Assembly: GCA_020809705.1 (NCBI GenBank)
Contig: CP085832.1
Coordinates: 3,162,001-3,226,000 of the forward strand
DNA: 64,000 nucleotides
Origin: Calonectria ilicicola
Taxonomy: Eukaryota; Ascomycota; Sordariomycetes; Hypocreales; Nectriaceae
Direction: 5' to 3'
The position numbers and the translations under genes are program-made. Below the pieces are notes generated by a model. That model was not told where the DNA came from, did no database searches, and saw only the letters and a list, made by a program, of their open reading frames with translations. Numbering within the stretch: position 1 is the first letter of the stretch; every line of letters starts with the position of its first letter. Below, piece after piece: positions 1 to 13,121 of this stretch.

Positions 1-830
1 GCAATGCTTCGTGAACACGGTTGCTCGGTCCCTGTGATGCAGTTATCCATGATGTCATTCATTCTATCCCGACACCGCTTGATCATTACAAATCATTGCA
101 GGACTAGGTAGGTGGATTCCATGAATAACCACGACTCACCATCCACTTCCAGTCTATAGAATAGTTTTCACGTCAATGGCCATAGTATACGCTGGTAGTT
201 TAAGTTTGAGATTCAAAAGGTTGGTAAATAGGGAATCTAGAGCATAGTATAACCTTGGATAACGGCAAGATGCCACACCGTTGAAAGAGGTTGGAGGAAT
301 CTGCATAAGCATGCATAAGCAGTTATACGCATCGTCGTAGTGTGTGGTTGTGTGCATTATTTAGCCTAATTTTCATATTGGGATGCATTGGAGAGCAACC
401 ATTTCTCATCGTCCACGTTGGCACCTTTCCTGATCTCAACTGCCGACGCCACTAATTTGCCAGCTGATGAATGGCGCCCAATCAGTGAGTTTTTCAACCA
501 GGGTGGTCATATCATCGCTCGCTCAGCAGAAGTACGCTGCATGTTTCACCCATTGGCCAATCATGATACCGACCTCCCTGCCACCTCGGTGCTGATCCGC
601 TAATCGAGCAAATCATACATGGTTTATTTCATCTCAATGCAGGTTGCCTCGCAGTGGCTTCCAAAGTAGCTCCGAGATTTCCGCACGAAGCACCGGTATA
701 AAAGTTCATGACCACAAGCCAAGAGGAAAATCATTTCCAGTTGTATCAGGACCAAGTTTACCACCCACCCTAGGCACCTCAACTCTTTGATCCGGAGTTC
801 CAGGATTTGGATAGTAGCTATCTATTCAAA
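1..830. other. Intergenic, upstream of Clr5-ankyrin gene
   Basis: No gene is supported here. An open stretch at 388-603 begins at TTG, has no ATG start and matches nothing I recognise. The right end should hold the promoter and 5' leader of the Clr5-ankyrin gene. Confidence 0.6.
697..704 (+). promoter_or_regulatory. TATA-like element of the Clr5-ankyrin gene
   Basis: The sequence TATAAAAG lies about 130 bp upstream of the ATG at 831, a sensible distance for a fungal TATA box with a short leader. It is identified by motif and position only; no transcription start was measured. Confidence 0.4.
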
Positions 831-3800
831 ATGGAGTGGTCCATCAAAACCACAGCCGACTGGGCACACTATCGAGATGAGATTTTCAATCTCTACTTTG
901 ATGAAGACTGGGCACTGAGCAAAGTGAGGGAGCATATGAAGCGGAAGCATGGTCTCAATGCAAGGTCTGTCCGTTGACACAGTTTCAGGTGTTATGCCTG
1001 AACTAACCGGCTTTAGTGAGAGGCAGTACAAGTGGCTAGTCAGCGCCAAGAACTCCGGCCGGTCTAAGAACATCCCCGTCAAAATCTGGGACTACATCAT
1101 CCCAGTTGTACAAATGAGACAAGATGAGGGAAAATCAAGTCAAGTGGTTTGGGATGGTCGGGTAGTCGACCCTAAACGTGTTCAAAGAGAATTAACCCGA
1201 TACAATCCAAAACTCAGAAAGAAACAAACAAATATTCGTAAGCGTCCATATAAAGATCAATACTGACTCTACTGGCTAAAAAGACCTTAGGAAAATCTCC
1301 ATCCAGAGTTGAAATCTTCACACCTGTACCAACACGATGTCCCACGCCAACTGATTTAGATTTTGGTGTTCAGATGCAAGCTCTAGATGTCAATTCAGAC
1401 GAAGAGAGTCTGTATGTTCCCGAAGACGCCATGTCAGTGAATGATTATGGCTCTCTTGAAGTGATCACAAATGAGCTTTTATTGCATGGTATTCCAATTT
1501 TTGGTCGGCCTAATCTGATTATCCCAGGTATGGTCCAAATATTTATGTCTCGTTTACATACTTATGTTCTCAGAGCAATTTTTCTCCGAGGCTCGCACTC
1601 AAAGCCCCATTCCCAGGTCTCCAAGGCAATCCTGGTCCTGGGAGGCATTGGTTTGCATTCTATCAACCGCTAGTCGCTCTATGGAAGGACAACTTGCTCC
1701 AGTATTCCCCGTTGACATTTCCGAGCTTCTTTTTTGTTCAAAATCTCAACTTCTGAATATAGCACTGACCGTCATAATAAACACGAGTAAGGGTTTAAGA
1801 CGGACAGAGAAAGGAAAGAGCTGCCAAGAAATTATCGATTGGTTTTTGGACGACCTTCAAATTCCGCTCCTTCGATTGTTATTCGCATGCTGTAACGAAA
1901 CAGTCATCGCGTTTGCGAGGACTCTTATCGCAACTCTCACAGACGAATTCATCGTAGCATATTTCCCAAGGTTCAATTCACCTAAATTTCCTTATGCAAT
2001 AAAGCTTGCTTTATTAGCAATCATCGATTCTAATAAAGGCTTTCTATCAGAGGCAGATGCATCATCCTTGCTACAGAACATTGCAACACTCGATCTTCCC
2101 GAGCTTAAATCATATTTAATTAGTCGTGGTGCTAAAATTAAGGCAGGGATATGTTCAACGCTTTCTTATGGCTTACCCCAAGCCTTGAAAAAATGTGATT
2201 GGCAATCAATGGCATTTCTCCTGGATCATGTTGCTGTCAGCGATAGTCAGCGAAAGGAGGCACTCCAGCGTTTGACCCTGCCCTCTTCCACTTTCGAATC
2301 GTCCATGAGATCAACGGCCTTCTTCCACATATTATCTACTCGAAATTTGATGGAAATCTTACTCGAAGAACCTGAAGATGAAAATATTCCTCTCACCAAA
2401 GCAGAATATATTTCCTTCAAATCAGCCAAAACAGCTCGTATGATCACCTTTTATCTACGAGACCCTCTTTGCCTTGAAATATGCACATTCCTTGGGAATT
2501 TTCCCACCAAAGAGTCTCCGAAAGTGTCCTTTTTGGCGAAAGAGATTCTTCTCTTAGGTGCAGTCAAGTTCAATAACATCAACTTGGCAAGATTTCTCAT
2601 TCACACCGGTACCAATCCGAATTGTCCTTGCATACAGACACGAATGCGTCAATCCAATACCCCAGATGGACAACGCGATCCAGGGGGTGATCTTGAATAT
2701 TCCTTTTCCTTGACGAAGAGATTTAATATTTGGTGTCAGAGAGGAATACAACTTCCACTTGATTTGGCATTTCTGTCACGCAACTATGATATGATGTATC
2801 TTCTCTTGGATGCACAGGCATCGATGACACTATATATTCTGCAAACCATATATATTTGCTTGCGATATTGCCGCGATAGCCCGATGTTCGGAAATGACTA
2901 CCAAAAAGATGTTGAGTTTTGGAAGGCTCTTATCCAGATTTGTCTCAAGCTTAAGCATAGCCCTTATTCCTTTCAGTCTTTATTGTATCTCGCTATCATA
3001 ACCAATGACAGGAATCTAATTCTTACCCTCCAAATCTCATCCAGACGACCGGAATTCAAATCAACGTGGAACCGTGCTATGCAAAGCGATCCTCTCACGA
3101 TTGCATTGAAACACGTGAGTCTCGAGATAATCGAGTTAGTCTACAATCTATCACCCAGGTATTAAACACCAAAAATATATTTGGCCTATCCCAAGACTAA
3201 CCCAAATTACGGTTGCAAGTTACATTAAACTTTCTTATCTCCTCGCGGAGAGGGTTAACGAATTCACACAAGAAAAATTAGAGTTTCTTGTCCAAAGAGG
3301 AGCCTGTGTGAACGCTCCTTGCTACTTCGATGATTTTCGCACATATTTAACACCACTTCAATCTCTTCTTTACTTCTCAAAAAATTCTCAGTCCAAACGC
3401 TATTACTTGAAAATCGTTGATGTTCTCCTTCAGAACGGAGCGGATGTCAACTCCTCCAACTCGGTGGAGGAATCTCCGCTACAAATCGCATCTTCAAATG
3501 GGGATTTTAATATCATGAAATACCTTATAAAACATGGTGCCGATATCAATATTACAAGAGGTGTCAGGGAGTGCCAGTCTCCGTTATCATATGCATGCCA
3601 AAGGTTCTTTTCTGATATTAGTCGACATGGTCAGGGTCGAAAGGTCAGGTCATACGAGGTTGCCAAGTTTTTGATTCAAAATGGTGCCGGTCTAAATGGA
3701 GGATTTTCACCCAATACTCAATCAACTCCACTGGGCGTTGCATGCGAATTAGGGTCTCTAGAATTGGTTCGTTTGCTCGTCGAGCATGGGGCAAACATAC

Positions 3801-4327
3801 ATCTTCCAAGTCGGGTTCCGCCGATCTGGGGAGGTCGATTTGACGGGGAAACTCCACTTCAGATAGTGTGCGATGCAGGAACAATTAGCCAAGACCGAAT
3901 CGATATTATCGACTTTCTCATAGAGAACAAAGCAGACATCAACGCAAACTCAGGGTGGAGAACAGCACTTCAGCATGCTTCACATAACGGGAGTTTCAAC
4001 TTAGCATTTCTGCTTCTAAAACTTGGTGCAGATCCTGATATTACTGCTTCAAATGAATTGACTCCTCTAAGTCTTGCGGCTAGATCTGGGTATTTTGATA
4101 TCGCTAAGTTGCTGGTAAATGCAGATACGGAAAAACACATCACAGGAAACAAGTTTGCAACAGCAATAAATTGTGCGAAACAGAATGGCCATTTCCATAT
4201 TGTTCATTATTTGGAGGCTGTTCAACATGTGGGTAGCATTTCTAACATACCCTTGCAGCTATCACTAAAGGATATCGGCCGGGGTATGGATGGTGATGAA
4301 TTTGAACCCTTGGGAGGTCATAGTTAA
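831..4327 (+). CDS. Clr5-domain ankyrin-repeat protein (five exons)
   Basis: Model: exons 831-964, 1017-1237, 1291-1527, 1574-3158 and 3220-4327, giving 1094 residues. All four introns (52, 53, 46 and 61 bp) are GT-AG and keep frame. Residues about 5-58 form a Clr5 domain; the first splice joins the halves so that HGLNA continues into SERQYKW, the usual Clr5 signature. The middle (about 200-725) is helical with degenerate repeats. Residues about 785-1075 hold ankyrin repeats with clear LLxNGADVN, LIKHGADIN and LLVEHGANI units. Clr5 domains occur at the N-terminus of many fungal ankyrin or TPR proteins, and the name comes from a fission yeast silencing factor; the molecular role of this protein is unknown. 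The gene is visibly AT-richer than the kinase downstream and stands alone beside 5 kb of empty sequence, in keeping with an accessory gene. No signal peptide or membrane span is seen. Confidence 0.85.
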
Positions 4328-7300
4328 GAGACAGGCAGAGGGACAGTAAATTATCTTGGCTCAACATGCATTAGGTAGCTTTGAAGCCATTTTATTATCA
4401 AGGTGTTGATCACTTTGACACTGCTAGAAACAAATAGTATTTAGATAAAAAACCCAGTACTCAAACATGTTAAGAATTCAACATTCAGAACAATACTTAA
4501 TCATCAGTTGGCGAAAGTGCAGGGTAGTTGGGCCATTCATAAAGGGGAATGTGCAACGTGTCAGCGCTTAGATGCCAATTCATATACTGCTGGATGAACA
4601 TATAAATATTGAATTACGTTGTATAAAAAGAAAAATAGACGTCGTGTAAATATGCAATGCGCTTACAAAGTCGAGGGATCCTTGGTCACAGCTGGTGGAG
4701 TTAAGGCGAAACTTGCAGCGGGAAGGGCCATTTTTGGAGCAAAAGCATTGACGGCGCCCCTTCTAATTGAATCAGACTAATGATGTAACCCGGCGGCTTG
4801 TGGAGAGAGAGAAGCTTGTGCTTGCGCAGGGCGATGGCATGATTGGAAACTCTCTCCCTCTCTCTCCTCTGTGTGCCAAAAAAGATGGGCCCCTAGATAG
4901 ACCTCTCAAGTCCCGATAAACTCGTCTTGGGTACGTGTATCGGGGTATCGGGGGGTTAGTTAGGTGAGGGGCCCGCCGCCAATGCAGTGCCCCAGAATTA
5001 CGAGGCGGGCTTCGCTGCAAGGCCCGTCATGGACTGTATCGAATTGACTGCTTCTGCGCCCAAAGTGGCTGGTTATTTCCGCACGTTCCGGAGCCCCGTT
5101 GCGTGCTTAGCGCCCAAACCAGCAGAGGCAATGACGACATTGGCCCCGATTGCCCATCTACGTGCGGGTTTTCGATTTCCAGCGGGCTCAGCCTCAATGC
5201 CGATGCAACTTTGCATTTCGGGACCTTGTGCAGGGCGATAGGGAGAATACGCGGGGCCCGAGCCGACTCCTCCGAAGCTTGGCCAACCACACGCTGGCAC
5301 ACATGGAACCTTTGGGAAAATACGCGCTTTCTTTCTTTGCCTTTCTCTAGACTCTATTTTGCCGCTGGTCCAAAAACTAAAGCCTTGCCCTTCCCCTTCC
5401 CCCTCACACCGTCAGCCAACAGCAGTCGGGCGCCCGTCTGGTGGCTTTCCTCCGGCCGCTCGGGGGCTCCCCTTCCCGAGGATATAGCGGAGGGGACGTG
5501 CTGAGGCGACAGGGGCGGGGAAGAGGTTTTAGTGGGGGTGGTCCGCGCTCGGGAGGAGGTACCAGTACCTGAAGATCCATGCGGTGCAGTGAAGAGTGAC
5601 CGTCGCCTGCCCGTACCGAGCCAACCAACGCCAAGTTGCGTCAGCGTCAGCGACACGGCGCGCGCGGCAGTGTCATATGAGAAATCAGACGCTGAGCAGT
5701 AGGATACCATGATGACATGAAACAGGCGACCGAATGGACATGGTTCAGAGAGGTCCCGGGGGCCCTGCTTGCTTAAGAATCAAATCCACGTGCTGCTGGA
5801 AAGAAAGGAAGACGTGAAATCGCTGGGGATTCGGCCCTGGAACCCGATCACGAACACGCTCGCACCACTACGCAACCCAAACCCTTTGAGACAGATGATG
5901 CGTATGGGCCGTTAATTACCATTAACGACCTTTCGGGCCTGTGACTCGAGCCACCGAGAGATATTCACCGACATCAGTTCTCACACGGGCGCCTCCTTCT
6001 TCCACGCAGCCGCCCTTGGCCATGTCTCAGCGCCCCACGGTCTAGTTCGCCTCCCCTAGGGAGACAGGTCTTGGAGAGCTCCGTACCATTTGAGGCTGGC
6101 TAAATGGCCAGTCTAAAACATATCAAAGTGCTATAGGATAAAAAAGAAAAAACTGGATCTTAATGGACCGATAGCACACACTATGGGCATTCATGGGCTG
6201 CTTCTTTATTTGGAAATGAATTACAAACCACCGACGCAATCGGATGGGTGTGCTCGCTTGCCATGGGCACGTAATCCAGATAGATATCCGAGTTTGACGC
6301 ATTGTCGCTAAACCCCATCTCGCCCAGGTTGGTCTGGTCTTTGCTTTGGCCACGTACTTCGCAGCCACTAAATTACTTTAAAAACCCCCATTTTGACAAG
6401 GCCCACGGATGGAGCCGTCGGCATGTCCTTTAAAACAATATGTAATAATACTGCCGATTAAGCACCTTCGTGGAGAGTTTTGCGCCACCCCCAGACTGGG
6501 ATCTCTTGGCAGCAAGTGTCACACACTCGCGCACCGTCCCTCGTACATGACGGGACTGAGATGGGATTCTATCTAAATTGACCGACTGGGCAAATTGCTT
6601 GACCGTAGACCGGCTGTTGCTTTCTTGCTCGCCTCAAATCTGCGGATACTGGGACAGCTGGTGGCCCTGGCTGGATTGATGAGGCTTGCTCAATCTCACG
6701 TCCATGCTTTTCTCCAAGCTGATCATATCGAAATTAACAACGGGGATGCCTTGGCAAATCTCTGAGTGAGCATAGTCAAAAACTCTTTTTTTTTTCTTTC
6801 TTGTCAGACCTTTTGCCATTTGTGAGGCGACGCGAGACCGAGGTCCAAGCGAAAAAAGGGCCTGAACTTGGTGTTTGAATGTGCTTGGCGCCTTGAAACA
6901 TTGGCTAGGATTTGCAAGAGGGATGCGCCCCCAGCCTGGGTTCACAATTAAACCCTGACCGGCTACAGCGGGATGTAACAGTGAATGGTTTTACAAACAA
7001 AGTCAGTTTTTTAGACAACAAACAATGGTTCCAATGTCTGGAGGGTTCTCAGCTCTGGTGGCTTGAGAGGGGGGGTTTCGGAGCCATGAGCCTGGTGGCG
7101 GAGCGCACGATCAAAAAAGTAAACCTTTTTTCTTCTTAGTTGAAGAAGGGATCGTCACATGCATGGTCAGACCCGGACTACGATATACCTACCAGGCGAA
7201 AAAGCTCTACTGTGTAAGAAAAAAAGGATAGAGGCGCAGTTTAAGAGTGGATTATATCCGCACTGCCAGAGCCGTATAAATTAAAGTAGCCTGGGGCTGA

Positions 7301-9400
7301 CGACCAACGAGATGGTACAGAATGGATAGGGCATGTAGCTAGGGAGTCTTGGCGCTTGACGCCCGCAGAAGCCAGTGGAAAGTGCCGTCGGATTTTGTTG
7401 AGCCTGTCTCTTGAGACATGGCTAAAGTGGCCGGCAAAGATATCTCCGTTGGGACTGGAGACTGGACCCTCTTGCACCGCTGCAATGGTAGATGGTAGGC
7501 AGATACGTCATGTACGAAATGTTCTGTGGTAACCAGAGTGGACACCAGAATTCTAGACTACTGCCTAGTTAATTGAAGCACCGGAAGTCTACATGGGGAA
7601 CTACGAGCGGATGATTGCGGCTGTAATTGGCCCCCCCCCCGTCGCCAGGCCGGGATTATTAATTATGGGAGGAGAATGAACCAACGGGGTGGTGACAACA
7701 GGGAACACGATCGGACGATCAGAGCAAATGGGAACGCTATAGGCGACGGAGAATAAGGATGGTCTTTGGGGGTTGTACTGTACGTGGTAGTGAGACATTT
7801 CGTTTGGGGGAGGCAATGAGTGAGAAATGGTTGTATCTATCTGTCTGCGACGTACCCACCCAGTGCTGATGCCAGGTTGCCGTTGTCGGACAGTGTTAAG
7901 ATGCAGACGAAGCCGAGGGATCCAACTTTAAAAGTAAGATCAAGAGGGAGACCAAAGGAAAAAAAAAAAAAAAGAGGAACCTGTCCCATGGCCGGGCACA
8001 GAAGAACGCTCTCGGGATGGGTGCTCCACCCGAAGAACAAGAAACCGGCGAGGGGGTCATTCCATGGCGTCGCGGGCCGCAGCGGATTAGGAAGTTCGGA
8101 CAAAAACGTCGTGGGGTGGACAAAGGCAGATAAGATGGGCAAATTGGACATGTCAGCATCGTATACAAGTGTGGTTTATGGGGGCATGAGTGGGAGATGT
8201 GTGAATAATGCCTCCTCTTTGACGTGAGCCATGTATGGACACACAGTGCAGCACTGGTTGGGGGGCGGCGTCGAGCGTGGGCGCTGTGGGAAGTAGGTTA
8301 TAGCTAGTAGGTACGGTACTGCCTGCATCGCGCATGGCATCACACATCACATCACGACCCTGCGGTGCGCTGCATATTGCGCTGGCTGGCATGACAGACA
8401 AATGATGGGATGGGAGTCGTTCGACGGACCCTGTCGAGGCCCCCTCCCTGCCATGATTGAACACTTTAGCATGTCCGGATCCCCCTCTTTCGAAACGGTT
8501 GAACCTTTTCCTCCCTCCCTTTTCTCCTGCAACGGCAATTCTTGTTTCTTATTTTTTTTTTTTTCGTCCTCTCCCGCTTCTGCTCCTTGCTCGCATTCAA
8601 TTCCTGGCGACTCACGTCCAAGGATAGAAAAAAAAAAAAAAAGAACCCACTGCCGCATCAGACAACGTGGTTGACGCGCCACGGCTGAAAACCCGGCGAG
8701 CCAACACAGCGCAGCGCAAGGCCCGTTGCTTTGTACAGGCTGGGCTGCGTCCAGGTGACAGGGCGGTACAGTGGTACTGTACCTCGCAGGCCCCTCGTCT
8801 CGCGAGTCCGCTCTTAGCGCACGGCGACACCACCAAGTTAGCGACTTGCCCGGCGGTCCGTGGTGAGAGCGTCCAGCGTTCCAGCGTTCCAGCATCCATA
8901 CAGCATCCGTCCAGCAGCCAACGCCGCCTTCGCCACCCCCCGCCCGCCCCTCTGCAGCGGGCTCCGTCTCCTCCCTCCCCCCCACTCGCCGCGGTGGACT
9001 GGGGCTTGTCAAGCCTTCCCAGCACCTGGCAGCCAGGGCCCTGTCGCAGCTCGCCTCGTGGCAGGACAGGTAGACAGACAGACACTGGCTGGATGTGTAA
9101 TCGGGGCCAAGGCCAGGTCTGAGTCTTGAGTTTGCGCCCGAGTCGGAGTCGGACAAGTCTGAGCGACGAGGCTGTTGTTTTACTAAACCAGAGCCTTCCG
9201 TCCCATCTGAGGAATTCCAGGTCAGGCCCAAAACCAAAACCAAAACCAAACCCCGAGAGACGACCGTTTCGCACGCCGCACGCAACTCGTTGCTGCCTCA
9301 GGCACCTGCCTCAAAAGGCACGCACCTCCTCGCACCCTCGCACGCACACAGGCATTCGCGGAGTAGCGCCCCGGCCCCTAGTCCGTCCCATCCCCATCCA
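4328..9400. other. 5-kb intergenic region upstream of the NRC-2-like kinase
   Basis: No gene can be supported. Open frames here, including one of 312 codons on the minus strand at 8347-9285, lack recognisable domains and run through homopolymer tracts. The region contains GA/CT-rich DNA near 4800-4870, a C10 run (7631-7640), A15 (7959-7973), T13 (8552-8564), A15 (8628-8642) and a CCAAAA hexamer repeat (9228-9250). The last kilobase is C-rich and pyrimidine-rich, like long 5' leaders of fungal signalling genes. It probably holds the distal promoter and leader of the kinase plus the 3' end of the Clr5-ankyrin transcript. A non-coding RNA cannot be excluded. Confidence 0.6.
9228..9250 (+). repeat. 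CCAAAA hexamer microsatellite
   Basis: Three full CCAAAA units plus a partial fourth lie about 150 bp upstream of the first in-frame ATG of the kinase gene, probably in its leader. Confidence 0.8.
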
Positions 9401-12080
9401 ATGGACCAGTCTCATTCCCAGGCCCCGGCCCAGGCTCAGGCTCACCCCGAGGCTGCTGCCGCCGCTACTACTGCTGCTGTTGCTGCTACTCCTGCCGCTG
9501 CTGCTGCTCATCAGCCCTCCTTGGATTCGTTTTCCTCCGCCTCCACAACCACGACATCGTCGGTTGTCACTGCTCCGTCTCGCTCCCATTCCCCTTCCCC
9601 CTCCCACTCCGAGCCGCCCTCAGTGCCCGTCTCAGTCACGAAGCCGCACGTCGAGCCGGCGACAACGACGTCAGTCCCGCCCTCGCCCGATTCCGCCCTT
9701 GCGACTACGGCGCCGTCGTCATCTTCGATCATCCCCCCGTCGTCGTCTTTGTCATCAACCTCTCCCACCTCCCATCATCCACCCTCACCACCATCACCTT
9801 CACCACCGCCCAAGCGCTCTCGCTCGCGCAGTCTTCATCTGCTAAACGCTCTCCGTCCGCGTCTCAGTCACCAACGCCAGCCCAGCACCGACGACGCTCA
9901 CCAACCCGACCACTCTCCCGCTCGTCTGCGTCGAACATGGAATCGACTGCTTGACCGAAATAAACCCGTTGTCACGCCTGTCGCTTCCGTCCCTTCTGAT
10001 TCTCTCGACACCGTCGCTATGCCTCCCTCAAAAACATCCAATGGCTCTGGCGGCCAGGTCAGCCACCGCCTGCGCAGCTTTTTCCGTATGAACACGAGCA
10101 GCAGTACCGGCAGCGGCTCCAGCGACAAGGAGAAGGAAAAGTCGTCTACCCACCTGGCCACCCCCGACGCCGGCTCCAAGTCGTCTCGCCATACAAAGTT
10201 CTTTAGCAACACCGTTGGCCGTCTTCGTGCGCACACTGTCGCCAGCGAGGGCAACCAGCTTGAGGAGGCCATGAGCCCTACTGCCCATGCCAATCCTTAC
10301 TTTGCTCACCAGGGTCAGCCGGGTCTGCGTCATCACAACGCCGGCTCCGTGCCCCCCAGCCCACCCGATACACCAACCCTGAAGATTCAGGGACCCGATG
10401 GCGTCACCGCTGAGCAAGCCACCAGCGAAACCAAGGAGGAATTGGCCCGGAGGTTGAGAAGAGTTGCTAGTGCCCCCAACGCCCAGGGTCTCTTTACCAA
10501 GGGCGGCGAGGCCAATGGTGAACGTCCAGCCACTGCTGAGCTGGGCAAAGATCCTCTCCTCACCCGCCCTGGTTCCGGCACTCTGGGTCTTGTCGACACG
10601 AATATCAACAAGTCGGACAGCGACCTCAAGAGCTTAGATGCCAACGCGAGCGAGGATGTGCTGGCTGCTCTACCAGCCCCACACACTGCCTTGGCCTTCC
10701 GCAGAACTTACAGCTCCAACTCGATCAAGGTTAGGAACGTTGAGGTGGGCCCGTCGAGCTTCGACAAGATTAAGCTTATTGGCAAGGGAGATGTTGGAAA
10801 GGTCTATCTCGTAAGGGAAAAGAAGAGCAGCCGATTGTATGCCATGAAGAGTACGTTTTACATCCATTGCCCTTCAATTGGCCCTGTCACTAACACCTTT
10901 ACAGTACTCAGCAAGAAGGAGATGATTAAGCGAAACAAGATCAAGCGTGCGCTCGCTGAGCAGGAAATCCTGGCCACGAGTAACCACCCATTCATTGTTA
11001 CGCTCTATCATTCGTTCCAGTCAGAAGACTACCTATACCTCTGCATGGAATACTGCAGTGGTGGAGAGTTCTTCCGTGCTCTTCAAACGCGTCCCGGAAA
11101 GTGTATTCCTGAGGACGATGCTCGTTTCTACGCCGCTGAAGTGACAGCGGCCTTGGAATACCTGCATTTAATGGGCTTCATCTACCGTGATCTGAAGCCA
11201 GAGAGTGAGTTAACCGGGAATTGTGACCAAAACCGATTTCTAATATATTACATTTAGACATTCTTCTTCACCAGTCAGGCCACATCATGTTGTCGGACTT
11301 TGACTTGTCCAAGCAGTCTGACCCTGGTGGCAAGCCTACCATGATTGTTGGAAAGAATGGTGCTCGAACAGATCAGCTCCCAACCATCGACACCCGATCG
11401 TGTATTGCCAACTTCCGAACCAACTCGTTTGTCGGCACCGAAGAATACATTGCACCAGAGGTCATTAAGGGAAGCGGCCACACTAGTGCTGTCGATTGGT
11501 GGACGTTGGGTATCCTGATCTACGAAATGCTTTACGGCACCACGCCTTTCAAGGGCAAGAACCGCAATGCCACATTTGCCAATATTCTGCGGGAGGACAT
11601 TCCCTTCCCAGACCACGCTGGGGCACCCCAAATCTCCAAGTATGTTGACTTGATCCCGTGTCTGTTTCTGAACTCAGCTTACAAATCATCACCAGCTTAT
11701 GTAAATCCCTAATCAGGAAACTACTCATCAAGGACGAGAACCGCCGATTGGGAGCTCGCGCAGGTGCTTCGGATATCAAAGCGCATCCCTTTTTCCGAAC
11801 AACACAATGGGCCTTGATTCGACACATGAAGCCCCCGATTGTGCCCAACGCTGGCCGCGGCATCGACACGGTCAACTTCCGAAATGTGAAGGAGAGTGAA
11901 AGTGTCGATCTAAGCGGAACCAGAATGAAGGGTGTGCCTTTGGACAGTGGGCTTTCGACGCCAGGCGGAGACATTGCGGATCCCTTCCTCGAGTTTAACA
12001 GCGTCACGCTTCACCACGACGGAGACGACGACAGTCACCATCAACATCATCATGAAGAGCTGCATAACGGCAGATCCTGA
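9401..12080 (+). CDS. nrc-2: AGC serine/threonine kinase, NRC-2 / Fpk1-Kin82 family
   Basis: Model: exons 9401-10850, 10905-11204, 11258-11639 and 11696-12080, giving 838 residues. The kinase domain spans about 452-770: glycine loop [11 protein letters not shown] lysine K483, catalytic loop YRDLKPEN with D579, and DFD (597-599) in place of DFG. DFD and the long insert before [12 protein letters not shown] are marks of fungal NRC-2 and plant AGC-VIII kinases. Yeast relatives Fpk1/Fpk2 phosphorylate lipid flippases at the plasma membrane; Neurospora NRC-2 represses conidiation. The first 440 residues are Ala/Ser/Pro/Thr-rich and disordered, and the C-terminus is His/Asp-rich. The start is uncertain. 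9401 is the first in-frame ATG, but a second at 10019 (MPPSK, then RLRSFFRMN) would give 632 residues, closer to the length I recall for Neurospora NRC-2. The frame stays open between the two, so I keep the upstream ATG. Confidence 0.93.
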
Positions 12081-13121
12081 GCGTCTTCGCGTCAGAATAA
12101 TATGGGGCCAGGAGAGGCGTCGCCTGTGCGCTGGCGCGAGTCAGTCAAGGCTCCATTATTTGGCAGGCCGACCAACCATCTCTTACATGTGTACACGTGC
12201 GACATGATGATTTTTTTTTTGAATTGTTTGTATTGGGGGCGCACCTTTTGTGCATTTTCAGCATTATTTGAATTATAGCCACTCACTCATTTGATGGAAG
12301 AAGACAGAACCGGCAGCGTATGAGCGGCAGCAGCAGACAGATTGTGGGACAATGCTCGGAGAAAAACTCTACAGCCCGGGCGCCCGGCTTTGATCAGGTA
12401 GCAAGCAAAGAGAGGAAATACGATCTGGGAGGATTATACTCGGCATTCATGGTGTGCTGTCAAAATGGCGTCGGTCTGGTCTGGCGTTTCGGGAAGAGCG
12501 GGAAAGAGAAAGCAATGATATGTACAGTCTTGACCAGTCCACGAAGATTAGGAGCACGTAAGAAATCTACCAATAGAACATGGGGTATTGTCTTTGCAAT
12601 CTGGATAGCTGCGTACTGTGTGTGTATTTCATTCTTTGATTAAAAAGCCGGGAAAGTCGCGTGGGTGCTATAAGCTCGATATAAATGGGGTTGGGGTCAG
12701 ATGGTCGTTCGCGACGGTCGCACATGACCAGGTTTGACACCATCGCCTACTGCGCTTGCAGAGGCGCAGGGCACATCTGCCTGGCCTCAAGTCTTGGGGT
12801 CTCACTTTTCTCACATAGTAGGCGCCGGCTCCTTGTACATTTTGTCGCGGATGTGCCTTGAGGATGTTTCGCATGATATCGCCGGCCTGTTCATGGGATC
12901 TATAGTGTGTGTCCGGCAGGCCATGGCCAAGAGCCTCAAAAGCACCATGTGTCTACTAGTCTCGGCTGGTGTTGACCTTGTCTTGTAAAAACTCACATTT
13001 TGCGACCTTTACTGGTACTGCTGATATATTGGAGCACTTCCCCTCTGACTGAAAGTACTTGGTAAACGCGAATCAAGACGCATCACTCTTTTAAACTTTT
13101 TTAATCACGTCTTTGTGAAAC
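12081..13121. other. Intergenic, kinase 3' region and next promoter
   Basis: About 1 kb with no supported gene. A 107-codon frame at 12320-12643 starts with ATG but shows no domain and lies where the kinase 3' UTR is expected. A T10 run near 12209 is the only simple repeat noted. Confidence 0.6.

Noticed and set aside
6123..6368. 81-codon minus-strand frame in the 5-kb gap as a transposon remnant
   Set aside because: Starts at GTG; no transposase or reverse-transcriptase motif and no terminal repeats seen nearby.
8347..9285. 312-codon minus-strand open frame upstream of the kinase
   Set aside because: Low-complexity product crossing homopolymer tracts, no domain, and it overlaps a likely promoter and leader. 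GC-rich DNA gives long chance frames.
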